A stretch of 25,712 bases of DNA from an uncultured Collinsella sp. (GTDB taxonomy: Bacteria > Actinomycetota > Coriobacteriia > Coriobacteriales > Coriobacteriaceae), in the NCBI GenBank assembly GCA_900545665.1, contig UQZU01000028.1, positions 1 through 25,712 on the forward strand, read 5' to 3'. The notes below the pieces were generated by a model, which saw only the letters and a list, made by a program, of their open reading frames with translations, was not told the origin of the DNA and did not search any database. Position 1 is the stretch's first letter; each line of letters starts with the position of its first letter. Both the position numbers and the translations under genes were made by a program. Positions 1-6,860 of the stretch are shown here, in pieces.

Positions 1-97
1 CCGCCCCCGGCATGTCGTCGACGCCTTCGGCTCAGTCTCATATCCGCGGATACCGCTCCGGCGGCCCGCAATCCTCTCCTTCGGCGGGGCTCCCCTA

Positions 98-1446
98 GTC
101 TGACTTCGCGCATGCGGCGGCCGCCGCGCGCACAGCGAGAACGGGGGTGTCCCCGAAGGCTGCCCGGCTCGCCGGGACGGGGGCTATGTCTATTCGCCGG
201 CCTCCCGGCACATCGCGCCGAGGGCCCACAGCCACCTCACGAGCTCGGCGGCGGTGGCGGCGTTCGCCTTCGCCTGGGGCATGCCCCTCTCGAGCATCTC
301 CTCGCGTCGCCGGAGCAGGCGCTCGGACCCCTTCCTCCCGTGCATCCTTATCTCGAGGGGGACGCCGGAGCCCTTGGGCATCAGCTTCGGCTGGTGGCCG
401 GCCTGGGCGTAGCACCAGGACCCCTCGACCGCCAGCTTCCTGACGAGCGCGTTGCCGGCCCCGCTGATTCCGCCGAGTCGCACGGAGTCCGCGCTCGACC
501 TCTGCTTCGGGGCGAGGCCGAAGTAGGCCGTCACCTGCCTGCCGGAGCGGAACCTCGAGAAGTCGCCGACCTCGGACGCGAAGGCGGCGGCGAGCGCGAA
601 CCCGCACCCCTTGATCGACTGGAGCGCCTCGACCTCGGCCGAGAGGGGGCCCGCCGCGACGGCGGCCCTGTATTCGGCGAGGAAGGCCTCCCTCGTCTCG
701 TCGGCCGCCTCGACCTCGTTCCTCAGCGCCGCAAGCGCCCGGATGCCGCCGTCGTCGTCGGGGTGTATGCCGTCGAGCCACCTGAGGAAGCCGTACGTCC
801 AGTACTTCCGGGGGTTTCCGGCCGGCGTCGTGCCGCCGTAGGCGTAGCCCCGGCGGGCCAGGAACGCCAGGAGCCGCTGCTTCGCCGCCGCGAGCCTCGC
901 GGTCGCCGCGTCGTGGGCCCCGGCGAGGTCCCTGAGCCCCTCGATCTCGGGGGACGGCACCCATACCGGGGAGATATCGTGCGACAGTATCGCCTTGGCC
1001 ATCCTGGCCGCGTCGTTGCGGTCGTTCTTGGACGAGAGGTCGGCCGCCGACCTCGGGACCTTGGAGACGGCCGCGACGACGCAGTCGACGCCGAGCCCGG
1101 AGAGCTCCCTCTGCGGGGCGAAGCCGAGGTAGCCGCTCTCGTAGGCGGCGAGCGACGGGCCGGGGAAGCCCGACATCCACTCCGCGACCTCGCCCCAGGG
1201 GTTGCCGCGGAACCTCCTCGTCACGGCCTCGCCCGTCTCCGCGTCGAGCGCGCAGACGGTGGTGGACCTGAGGTGTACGTCCATTCCGAAGGCGGTAGAA
1301 TATCTAGGCACGGGAGCCTCCCAACCTCGTTGCGGCGCGGCTGCGCCTCTGGCACTTCAACAACATTGTCGCAGCCCCGACCCGCGGTCACGAGCGGGGG
1401 CTCCTGTCGTTTCCGTGCCCTCGGATTGGGTCATAGTGTCTGACTT
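98..1446 (-). mobile_element. IS110-family insertion sequence, candidate extent
   Basis: The transposase gene inside identifies an IS110-type element, a family that lacks terminal inverted repeats. The proposed limits rest only on a 9-bp direct repeat (gtctgactt) at 98-106 and 1438-1446, which gives about 1.35 kb, normal for the family. A 9-bp match between the two flanks could also be chance, so the limits are tentative. The non-coding part upstream of the transposase (1312-1437) forms hairpins at 1334-1347 (ggcgc/gcgcc) and 1381-1398 (cccgc/gcggg). That is where IS110-group elements encode their bridge RNA, but no guide loop was assigned. The element is clearly richer in G+C than the neighbouring genes, which suggests recent arrival from a higher-GC actinobacterium. 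Confidence 0.4.
190..1311 (-). CDS. IS110-family transposase (DEDD recombinase)
   Basis: This enzyme is a DNA recombinase that excises and inserts its own element, guided by a bridge RNA in characterised IS110 members. The 373-aa protein has the family layout. An N-terminal RuvC-like DEDD domain shows D11, E58, D97 and D100 (the last two in KNDRND). A C-terminal Transposase_20 domain has the SIKGCG hairpin region, AYFGLAPKQRSSADS with candidate nucleophile serines 272-273, and GGISGAGN. The start is GTG at 1311, preceded by GGGAGG five bases upstream; an ATG at residue 10 is the alternative but would sit against the catalytic D11. All key residues are present and the frame is intact, so it may be active. 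Base composition differs strongly from its neighbours. Confidence 0.92.
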   Translation of the reverse strand: MPRYSTAFGMDVHLRSTTVCALDAETGEAVTRRFRGNPWGEVAEWMSGFPGPSLAAYESGYLGFAPQRELSGLGVDCVVAAVSKVPRSAADLSSKNDRNDAARMAKAILSHDISPVWVPSPEIEGLRDLAGAHDAATARLAAAKQRLLAFLARRGYAYGGTTPAGNPRKYWTYGFLRWLDGIHPDDDGGIRALAALRNEVEAADETREAFLAEYRAAVAAGPLSAEVEALQSIKGCGFALAAAFASEVGDFSRFRSGRQVTAYFGLAPKQRSSADSVRLGGISGAGNALVRKLAVEGSWCYAQAGHQPKLMPKGSGVPLEIRMHGRKGSERLLRRREEMLERGMPQAKANAATAAELVRWLWALGAMCREAGE

Positions 1447-1538
1447 ATGTTCAACCTATGGCGTCATCTCGCCCCAAAAGGGCCTCCCTCGCTCTGGTGG
1501 GTTTTCGCTGTCGGTACCAAAACATCGGCGTTGTCGAA

Positions 1539-1569
1539 GTAGTCATTGGGGACGTTCTTAAACGACTAC
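1539..1569. repeat. REP-like hairpin with GGGGAC core
   Basis: Arms gtagtc (1539-1544) and gactac (1564-1569) continue inward with one mismatch to a 9-bp stem, and the interior reads ggggacgttc. The layout, unrelated arms around a GGGGAC-type core, resembles the hairpins at 9809-9847 and 23718-23749. That suggests a dispersed palindromic family, though this copy is the weakest member. Confidence 0.4.
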
Positions 1570-1650
1570 ATAGCATGAGAGTGGATAATCTCCCGGTTTG
1601 AGCCTGCATTCAAGCTCAAAGTGGGAGATTATCCACTCTCGTTTGCTATG
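1569..1650. repeat. 82-bp imperfect palindrome
   Basis: The central arms are gagagtggataatctccc (1577-1594) and its exact complement (1623-1640), 18 bp with no mismatch. An inner stem tttgagc/gctcaaa and an outer stem catagca (1569-1575)/tgctatg (1644-1650) extend it. It is far longer than an ordinary terminator and has no T-run on either side. It lies downstream of pdxT and beside the IS110 element, so it could be a dispersed intergenic repeat, a miniature element or the target site of an insertion. Confidence 0.75.
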
Positions 1651-1682
1651 CGTCCGAAAATCCACGCTCGTTTGTTTTCTGC

Positions 1683-2270
1683 CTACATTTGGAGGAAGAG
1701 CTCGTGGAGGCGGGTGTCGTCGTCGAGCTCGGGGTGGAAGGTGACACCGAGCTGATTGTCTTGACGGGCGGCGACGATGCGGCCATCGACCTCGGCCAGG
1801 GCCTTGGCATTGCCGTGGACCTCGACGATGCGGGGCGCGCGGATAAACGTCAGCGGCACCTCACCGTCGATGCCGGCGACAGATCCTTGAGTGCGAAAGC
1901 TGCCGAGCTGCCTGCCGTAGGCATTTCGCTCGACAAGTACATCCATGGTTGCCAAACGCGGCGTCCCCTTATCATCGTGGGCGGCAAGGTCGCGCGCCAG
2001 CAGAATCAAGCCGGCGCAGGTGCCCAATACAGGCATACCTTCAACAATGCGGGTGCGAAGCCCCTCGAGCATCCCCAGTTCGTCAAGCAGCTTGCCCTGA
2101 ACGGTGGACTCGCCGCCAGGGAGGACCAGACGATCGAAGTTCTGCTGCAAATCGGCCGCCTGCCTCAGCTCAATACAGTGCACGCCCAGCTCGGATAGTC
2201 TTGCCTCGTGCTCGGCAAAAGCGCCTTGGACCGCCAACACGGCGACCGTTTGGTCTGCATAATCGCTCAT
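1683..2270 (-). CDS. pdxT: PLP synthase glutaminase subunit PdxT
   Basis: PdxT hydrolyses glutamine and channels ammonia to PdxS for pyridoxal 5'-phosphate synthesis by the DXP-independent route; the two form a cytosolic 12+12 complex. The 195-aa length is normal. Visible motifs are AVQGAF near the N-terminus, the PdxT-specific PGGEST loop (51-56), the nucleophile C85 in GTCAG, and H179/E181 in FHPE completing the catalytic triad. The ATG at 2270 has an AAAGGG ribosome site. It lies 20 bp behind pdxS on the same strand, so the two are almost certainly one operon, facing away from the PdxR-like regulator. No odd residues were seen. Confidence 0.97.
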   Translation of the reverse strand: MSDYADQTVAVLAVQGAFAEHEARLSELGVHCIELRQAADLQQNFDRLVLPGGESTVQGKLLDELGMLEGLRTRIVEGMPVLGTCAGLILLARDLAAHDDKGTPRLATMDVLVERNAYGRQLGSFRTQGSVAGIDGEVPLTFIRAPRIVEVHGNAKALAEVDGRIVAARQDNQLGVTFHPELDDDTRLHELFLQM

Positions 2271-2290
2271 GTGCGACCCTTTCTGCCGGA

Positions 2291-3181
2291 CTAGCGCCCG
2301 CGCTCCTCCATGATAATCTCGATCTCGTCGGCGTTGATGCCCACCATGGCCTCGCCCAGGTCCTCAGAAAGCTCGGCAATGAGCTTGGCGTCGGTGAAGT
2401 TTGCCACAGCCTTAACGATGGCGGCGGCGCGCTTGGCGGGGTCGCCACTCTTAAAGATACCCGAGCCGACAAAGACACCCTCGGCGCCCAGCTGCATCAT
2501 CAGCGCGGCGTCGGCAGGGGTTGCCACACCGCCAGCAGCAAAGTTCACGACGGGGAGCTTGCCCGTGGCGTGGACATCGCGTACCAGCTCGACCGGAACC
2601 TGCAGTTGCTTGGCTGCCTCAAAGAGCTCATCATTGCGCAGGGCGACAACGTCACGGATCTGCTTTTGGATCTTGCGCATGTGGCGCACGGCCTGGACGA
2701 CGTCGCCCGTGCCCGGCTCACCCTTGGTGCGAATCATCGTGGCGCCCTCGGCGACGCGGCGCAGCGCCTCGCCCAGGTCGCGGGCACCGCAGACAAACGG
2801 GACGTCAAACTGGGTCTTGTCGATGTGATAGACGTCATCGGCAGGGGAGAGAACCTCGGACTCGTCGATGTAATCGATCTCGATGGCCTGCAGGACCTGC
2901 GCCTCGACAATGTGGCCGATGCGGCACTTGGCCATAACGGGGATGGAGACGGCCTCTTGGATGCCCTTGATCATCTTGGGGTCGCTCATGCGCGAGACGC
3001 CGCCTGCGGCTCGGATGTCGGCCGGAATGCGCTCGAGTGCCATGACGGCGCAGGCGCCCGCCTCCTCGGCGATGCGTGCCTGCTCGGGCGTGGTGACGTC
3101 CATGATGACGCCGCCCTTGAGCATCTGCGCGAGCTCGCGATTGAGTTTGACGCGATCGGCCTTGCTGGTCTGTTCTGCCAT
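2291..3181 (-). CDS. pdxS: PLP synthase lyase subunit PdxS
   Basis: PdxS condenses ribose 5-phosphate, glyceraldehyde 3-phosphate and ammonia into PLP. The (βα)8-barrel protein is 296 aa from the preferred ATG at 3181, which follows AAGGGAG at good spacing; an open frame upstream to 3223 has no better start. Key residues are D28 in IMDVTTPEQA, the Schiff-base lysine K85 in MAKCRIGH, and the second lysine K153 in RTKGEPGTG. The C-terminal phosphate loop FVGSGIFKS is also clear. It is the first gene of the pdxST operon, transcribed divergently from the MocR-type gene that probably controls it. Confidence 0.98.
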   Translation of the reverse strand: MAEQTSKADRVKLNRELAQMLKGGVIMDVTTPEQARIAEEAGACAVMALERIPADIRAAGGVSRMSDPKMIKGIQEAVSIPVMAKCRIGHIVEAQVLQAIEIDYIDESEVLSPADDVYHIDKTQFDVPFVCGARDLGEALRRVAEGATMIRTKGEPGTGDVVQAVRHMRKIQKQIRDVVALRNDELFEAAKQLQVPVELVRDVHATGKLPVVNFAAGGVATPADAALMMQLGAEGVFVGSGIFKSGDPAKRAAAIVKAVANFTDAKLIAELSEDLGEAMVGINADEIEIIMEERGR

Positions 3182-3270
3182 GGTTGCTCCCTTGGTTGGC
3201 ATGTGCATTGCTTGACGGAACATCCTATCGGGGAGCTGGGTATGGCGAAATACTCAGTTTTCGAGATAAT

Positions 3271-3315
3271 GACAAGGTCAGACTAATACCAGATTGAACA
3301 GCGCGATAAGGTCAG
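3271..3315. promoter_or_regulatory. Direct repeats, candidate PdxR operator
   Basis: Two 11-mers, gacaaggtcag (3271-3281) and gataaggtcag (3305-3315), differ at one base and start 34 bp apart, about three helical turns. They lie between divergent pdxS and the MocR-type regulator gene. MocR-family regulators such as GabR and PdxR are known to bind tandem direct repeats. That these are the boxes is inference from position, spacing and similarity. Confidence 0.55.
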
Positions 3316-3326
3316 GTGGCAAACCC

Positions 3327-4742
3327 ATGCTTGACTACAATTTGGAAAAACGCGGCGAAGCATCGCTCTATGAGTATGTTTACCAGCAAATTCGAGATGA
3401 TATCGTAGCTGGACGCATTGCGGCGGGGGAGCATCTTCCGTCTAAGCGCGCCTTTGCCAGTCATCTGGGAATCAGTGTCATTACCATCGAGAATGCATAT
3501 AGCCAGTTGCTTGCCGAGGGCTATATTTGCTCAATGCCGCGGCGTGGCTACTACGCTTGCGAGCTTCCGGATGCACCGGTTTTGCCTTTGGCTACGGGGA
3601 ACATCGACCGAGATGCCGTCTCTGTGGGCCACAGCGCGCATGATGTCAACGGACAGGTCGAGCGATTCGATGCACTTTCTCCTTCCGCTTTGGAGGCGGC
3701 ACGGCTTTGGCAAAGCGCGCTACGGGCGACGCTGGCATCCGAAGACGAGCGCGAGATCTTTTCGCCCGCACCGGCACAGGGCACCGCTCGGCTACGACGC
3801 GCAATCGCTTGCCATCTGCGTGGGACGAGGGGCATGAATGTCGATCCCAACAACATTGTTATTGGTGCGGGCGCCCAGCTGCTCGATACCATGTTGGTTC
3901 AGTTGCTTGGCGCGGACAAGGTGTATGCCGTTGAGGACCCGGGCTATTTGCGTCTGACGCGCATCTATCAGGCTATGGGCTGCAAAGTTCGACATATCCC
4001 GTTGGATGATGAAGGCGTGGACTTGAGCACTCTGCAGAAAAGCGGGACCGATGTCCTTCATCTGATGCCGTCCCATCAGTATCCGACCGGCCTTGTGACG
4101 AGTATTGCGCGCCGCTATGCGCTGCTGAGCTGGGCTGCCGAACGGCCGGGTCGGTATCTCATCGAAGATGACTTTGATTGTGAGTTTCGCCTTGCCGGCA
4201 AGCCGATTCCTGCGCTTGCGTCGATCGATGCCGCCCAGTCGGTTATCTACACCAACACGTTTTCGAAGAGCCTGTCATCGGCATTGCGCCTAGCGTACAT
4301 GGTGTTGCCCGATGAGCTAATGGAGCGGTTTAGGTGCAACCTTGGTTTTTACGCCTCGTCGGTGAGCTCTGTTGACCAGGTCGCTTTGGCGCGTTTGCTG
4401 GAATCGGGTGATTACGAGCGACATGTGAACCGCGTGCGCGTTCGTGCTCGTGAGGCGCGTGATGGCCTGGCGTCGCTTGTGCGGAAGGCATTTCCGGCAG
4501 GGGAGGTCTCGATCGAGCAGGCAGATGCGGGCCTTTACTGTACCGTTGCCCTGGCCGAGGACAAGGCGGGGGAGAGTTTCGCGAAGGCTCTCGCTGGCGC
4601 TCGTATTTCCTATGTCAATATCGCCGATTGCCTGTGGACGGGTGATCGGGCATCGACTAAGAACGCTCCATCTCGCGTCCTCATTCAATACGACGACCTG
4701 AGCCCTCAGTCGCTCGTTGTCCTTCAAAAACAGCTGCAATAA
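3327..4742 (+). CDS. pdxR: MocR/PdxR-type GntR regulator with aminotransferase domain
   Basis: This is a transcription factor that senses PLP through a fold-type I aminotransferase-like domain. From the ATG at 3327 (AGGTGG upstream) it has 471 aa; a TTG at 3294 would add 11 residues and is less likely. Residues about 8-75 form a GntR winged helix (LYEYVYQQIRDDI, LPSKRAFASHLGIS, YSQLLAEGY). The aminotransferase region includes the EDPGY and DDFDCEFR segments and the PLP lysine K314 in TFSKSLSS. It is divergent from pdxST with paired repeats between them, which makes it the probable pdxST regulator. The symbol rests on this context; other MocR members control GABA or taurine genes. Confidence 0.88.
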   Translation: MLDYNLEKRGEASLYEYVYQQIRDDIVAGRIAAGEHLPSKRAFASHLGISVITIENAYSQLLAEGYICSMPRRGYYACELPDAPVLPLATGNIDRDAVSVGHSAHDVNGQVERFDALSPSALEAARLWQSALRATLASEDEREIFSPAPAQGTARLRRAIACHLRGTRGMNVDPNNIVIGAGAQLLDTMLVQLLGADKVYAVEDPGYLRLTRIYQAMGCKVRHIPLDDEGVDLSTLQKSGTDVLHLMPSHQYPTGLVTSIARRYALLSWAAERPGRYLIEDDFDCEFRLAGKPIPALASIDAAQSVIYTNTFSKSLSSALRLAYMVLPDELMERFRCNLGFYASSVSSVDQVALARLLESGDYERHVNRVRVRAREARDGLASLVRKAFPAGEVSIEQADAGLYCTVALAEDKAGESFAKALAGARISYVNIADCLWTGDRASTKNAPSRVLIQYDDLSPQSLVVLQKQLQ

Positions 4743-4748
4743 GCCCAC

Positions 4749-4780
4749 GAAAAAGGCCCGGACCAATACGGTCCGGGCCT
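4749..4780 (-). terminator. Rho-independent terminator of rubrerythrin gene
   Basis: An 11-bp perfect stem (aggcccggacc 4754-4764, ggtccgggcct 4770-4780) with loop aatac is followed on the minus strand by a U-run (complement of aaaaa, 4750-4754). It sits between convergent genes. Read on the plus strand it has no T-run but may still slow transcription leaving the regulator gene. Confidence 0.85.
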
Positions 4781-4814
4781 CATCGAGCTAGAGGTTATGT
4801 CTCAAGCGGTTGGC

Positions 4815-5375
4815 TTAGCCAAAGTAGCGCTTAAGCAGGCCGGCAAAAGCTTTGCCGTGGCGGGCCTCGTCACGAGCCATCTCGTGCACGGTGTCGTGGA
4901 TGGCATCGAGGCCAGCGGCCTTGGCGCGCTTAGCAAGATCGGTCTTGCCGGCGGTGGCGCCGTTCTCGGCCTCAACGCGCATCTCGAGGTTCTTCTTGGT
5001 AGAGTCGGTCACGACCTCGCCCAGGAGCTCAGCGAACTTGGCGGCGTGCTCGGCCTCCTCGTGGGCAGCCTTCTCCCAGTACAGGCCGATCTCGGGATAA
5101 CCCTCGCGATGAGCGACGCGAGCCATGGCCAGGTACATACCGACCTCGGAGCACTCGCCCTCAAAGTTGGCGCGCAGGTCGGCAACGATGTCCTCGGAGA
5201 CGCCCTCCATCTTGGCGACGCCCACGACGTGCTCGGCAGCCCACTCGAGCTGACCCTCCTCCTGCTTCAGGAAACGAGAACCGGGAACGCCGCACTGGGG
5301 GCACTTAAAATCCTCGGGCAGCTGGTCGCCGTCGAACTCTTCCACATAACCGCAAACGGGGCAAACAAACTTCAT
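4815..5375 (-). CDS. Rubrerythrin with N-terminal rubredoxin domain
   Basis: This non-haem iron peroxidase of anaerobes detoxifies hydrogen peroxide in the cytosol using electrons passed through a rubredoxin-type centre. The start is the ATG at 5375 (AAAGGA upstream), giving 186 aa; the frame upstream to 5480 adds nothing family-like. Residues 1-35 are a rubredoxin domain with C5, C8, C25 and C28, placed before the diiron domain. That order is the 'reverse rubrerythrin' arrangement known from clostridia. The four-helix diiron part shows the ligand-type motifs FEGECSE, HEEAEH, EAEN and DEARHG. It has its own terminator and a candidate promoter, so it is likely monocistronic. Oxidative-stress control is plausible but no operator was recognised. 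Confidence 0.93.
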   Translation of the reverse strand: MKFVCPVCGYVEEFDGDQLPEDFKCPQCGVPGSRFLKQEEGQLEWAAEHVVGVAKMEGVSEDIVADLRANFEGECSEVGMYLAMARVAHREGYPEIGLYWEKAAHEEAEHAAKFAELLGEVVTDSTKKNLEMRVEAENGATAGKTDLAKRAKAAGLDAIHDTVHEMARDEARHGKAFAGLLKRYFG

Positions 5376-5459
5376 GATTCGATCCTTTCGATCGATGGCG
5401 ATTGTGCGCTCGTCCGGTCCCGTAAGGGCCCTCTCCGGACGTGCGTCTTGACGAGTTCT

Positions 5460-5487
5460 ATTATCCATAAATGCAACCAAATGTGAA
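5460..5487 (-). promoter_or_regulatory. Candidate promoter of rubrerythrin gene
   Basis: On the minus strand TTCACA (5482-5487) and GATAAT (5460-5465) are separated by 16 bp in the AT-rich part of the divergent intergenic region. The inferred leader contains a hairpin, cgtccgg (5411-5417) with ccggacg (5435-5441). The motif match is moderate. Confidence 0.45.
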
Positions 5488-5597
5488 GCCTATTAGGAAT
5501 GATTTTTAATAAAACAATTTCGAGATATGAAGATGTTGATTGATTAACGATTGGGAGGCCGTCTTTGACCGCCGCTGAGTACAATCGGGCGAGCAAA

Positions 5598-5613
5598 TGT
5601 TGACCTATCAACA
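5598..5613 (+). promoter_or_regulatory. Inverted repeat in adh leader, possible operator
   Basis: tgttga (5598-5603) and tcaaca (5608-5613) form a perfect 6-bp inverted repeat with loop ccta. It lies between a TACAAT -10-like hexamer (5580-5585) and the ribosome site at 5619-5624. No matching -35 was seen. It could be an operator or a small leader hairpin. Confidence 0.35.
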
Positions 5614-5631
5614 AATGAAGGAGTTTCCTTT

Positions 5632-6852
5632 ATGCATCTAGCCCGTCGTGCCTGGTGCCGAACATATCAGACGGTTTTTCGCATTGCATTGCCGATCCTG
5701 CCCTATACCGAGCCGCGCATTTTAGAGCATGCCGAGGATGTGCCCGCGGTGCTTCAAAAGCGCTCGATCCAGAAGGTCCTTATCGTGACGGATCCCGGCA
5801 TTGCCCGTCTGGGGCTCACGGCACCGCTCGAGACGGCGCTCGCATCCAGGGGGATTGGCGTTACGGTCTATGCCGAAACGCGTGCGAACCCCACGGTTTC
5901 AAACGTGGAAGAAGCGGCGTCCCTGTATCGAGAGAGCGCCTGCCAGGCCATTATCGGCTTTGGCGGTGGCTCGGCCATGGACTGTGCCAAGGGCGTGGGC
6001 GCACGCATTGCGCAGCCAAACAAGCCCATCAACAAGATGCGCGGCCTGCTGCGGATTCATCGTCGCCTGCCGCTGCTCATCGCCGTTCCCACTACCGCCG
6101 GTACGGGAAGCGAAGTCACGCTTGCGGCGGTAATTACCGATGACGAGACGCACTACAAATACCCCATTAACGACTTTGTGCTCATCCCGCGCTTTGCGGT
6201 GCACGACCCCGAGTTTACGCGCGGCCTGCCCGCCTCCATTACGGGGCAGACGGGCATGGACGCCCTGACGCATGCCGTTGAGGCCTTTATCGGGCGAAGC
6301 ACCACGTCCTATACGCGTAAGATGGCGCGTCAGGCGGTCCAGCTCATCAGCGACAATTTGCTCGAGGCCTATGAGCATGGGGACAACATACGGGCGCGCC
6401 GCAATATGCTTTCGGCAGCGTATAAAGCGGGTGTTGCCTTTACGCGCTCCTACGTTGGATACGTTCATGCCATCGCGCACAGTCTGGGCGGACGTTATGG
6501 GATTCCCCACGGTTTGGCCAACGCCATTATCCTGCCGCACATGCTTCGCGCCTATGGTGAAGCTGCTGCTCCTAAGCTCGCCGACCTCGCCCGCATGGCT
6601 GGTATCGCGCCGGCTAACGCACAGGACAACCTGGCGGCCGAGGCCTTTATCGATTGGGTCGATCGAATGAACGCCACCTTGGACATTCCCAAATATGTCT
6701 CGGGCATTCGCCGCTCCGACATTCCGCAGATGGCGGCGAATGCCGATGCCGAGGCCAATCCCCTGTACCCCGTTCCGCTTTTAATGGACCGCTTGGAGCT
6801 CGAGCATATGTATGAAGTCGTTGCAGGTGGTATGTTTGAGGGCGAGAACTAG
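5632..6852 (+). CDS. Iron-containing alcohol dehydrogenase
   Basis: This is an NAD(P)-dependent, Fe-type (group III) dehydrogenase that interconverts alcohols and aldehydes or ketones in the cytosol. The 406-aa protein begins at an ATG with AAGGAG eight bases upstream. It has the dinucleotide-binding GFGGGSAMDCAKG (109-121), the TTAGTGSEVT segment (154-163), and the expected metal ligands D210, H214 (GMDALTHAVEAF), H279 and H293 (GIPHGLANAIILPH). About 20 residues precede the usual family start. The aldehyde dehydrogenase follows after only 8 bp, so the pair probably works in sequence on the same carbon source or aldehyde. The exact substrate cannot be read; 1,2-propanediol, butanol and lactaldehyde enzymes all belong to this family. 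Confidence 0.93.
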   Translation: MHLARRAWCRTYQTVFRIALPILPYTEPRILEHAEDVPAVLQKRSIQKVLIVTDPGIARLGLTAPLETALASRGIGVTVYAETRANPTVSNVEEAASLYRESACQAIIGFGGGSAMDCAKGVGARIAQPNKPINKMRGLLRIHRRLPLLIAVPTTAGTGSEVTLAAVITDDETHYKYPINDFVLIPRFAVHDPEFTRGLPASITGQTGMDALTHAVEAFIGRSTTSYTRKMARQAVQLISDNLLEAYEHGDNIRARRNMLSAAYKAGVAFTRSYVGYVHAIAHSLGGRYGIPHGLANAIILPHMLRAYGEAAAPKLADLARMAGIAPANAQDNLAAEAFIDWVDRMNATLDIPKYVSGIRRSDIPQMAANADAEANPLYPVPLLMDRLELEHMYEVVAGGMFEGEN

Positions 6853-6860
6853 GAGGGCAC

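Larger units (their letters stand above)
1312..1682. other. 371-bp gene-free region between IS110 and pdxT
   Basis: No credible gene was found here. The left part (1312-1446) is probably the non-coding end of the IS110 element. From 1464 to about 1568 the minus strand has a short open frame without a start codon (translation begins SFKNVPNDYFDN and ends EGGPFGAR before a TGA at 1464-1466). It may be a relic or part of a dispersed repeat. The right part carries the hairpins at 1539-1569 and 1569-1650 and a 15-bp direct repeat with one mismatch (1631-1645 and 1660-1674). Confidence 0.6.

Noticed and set aside
112..1443. 443-codon plus-strand open frame opposite the IS110 transposase
   Set aside because: It is the mirror of a very G+C-rich gene; arginine/glycine/proline-rich translation with no recognisable motif.
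1949..3286. 445-codon plus-strand frame across pdxT and pdxS
   Set aside because: It lies antisense to two clearly functional genes and spans their boundary.
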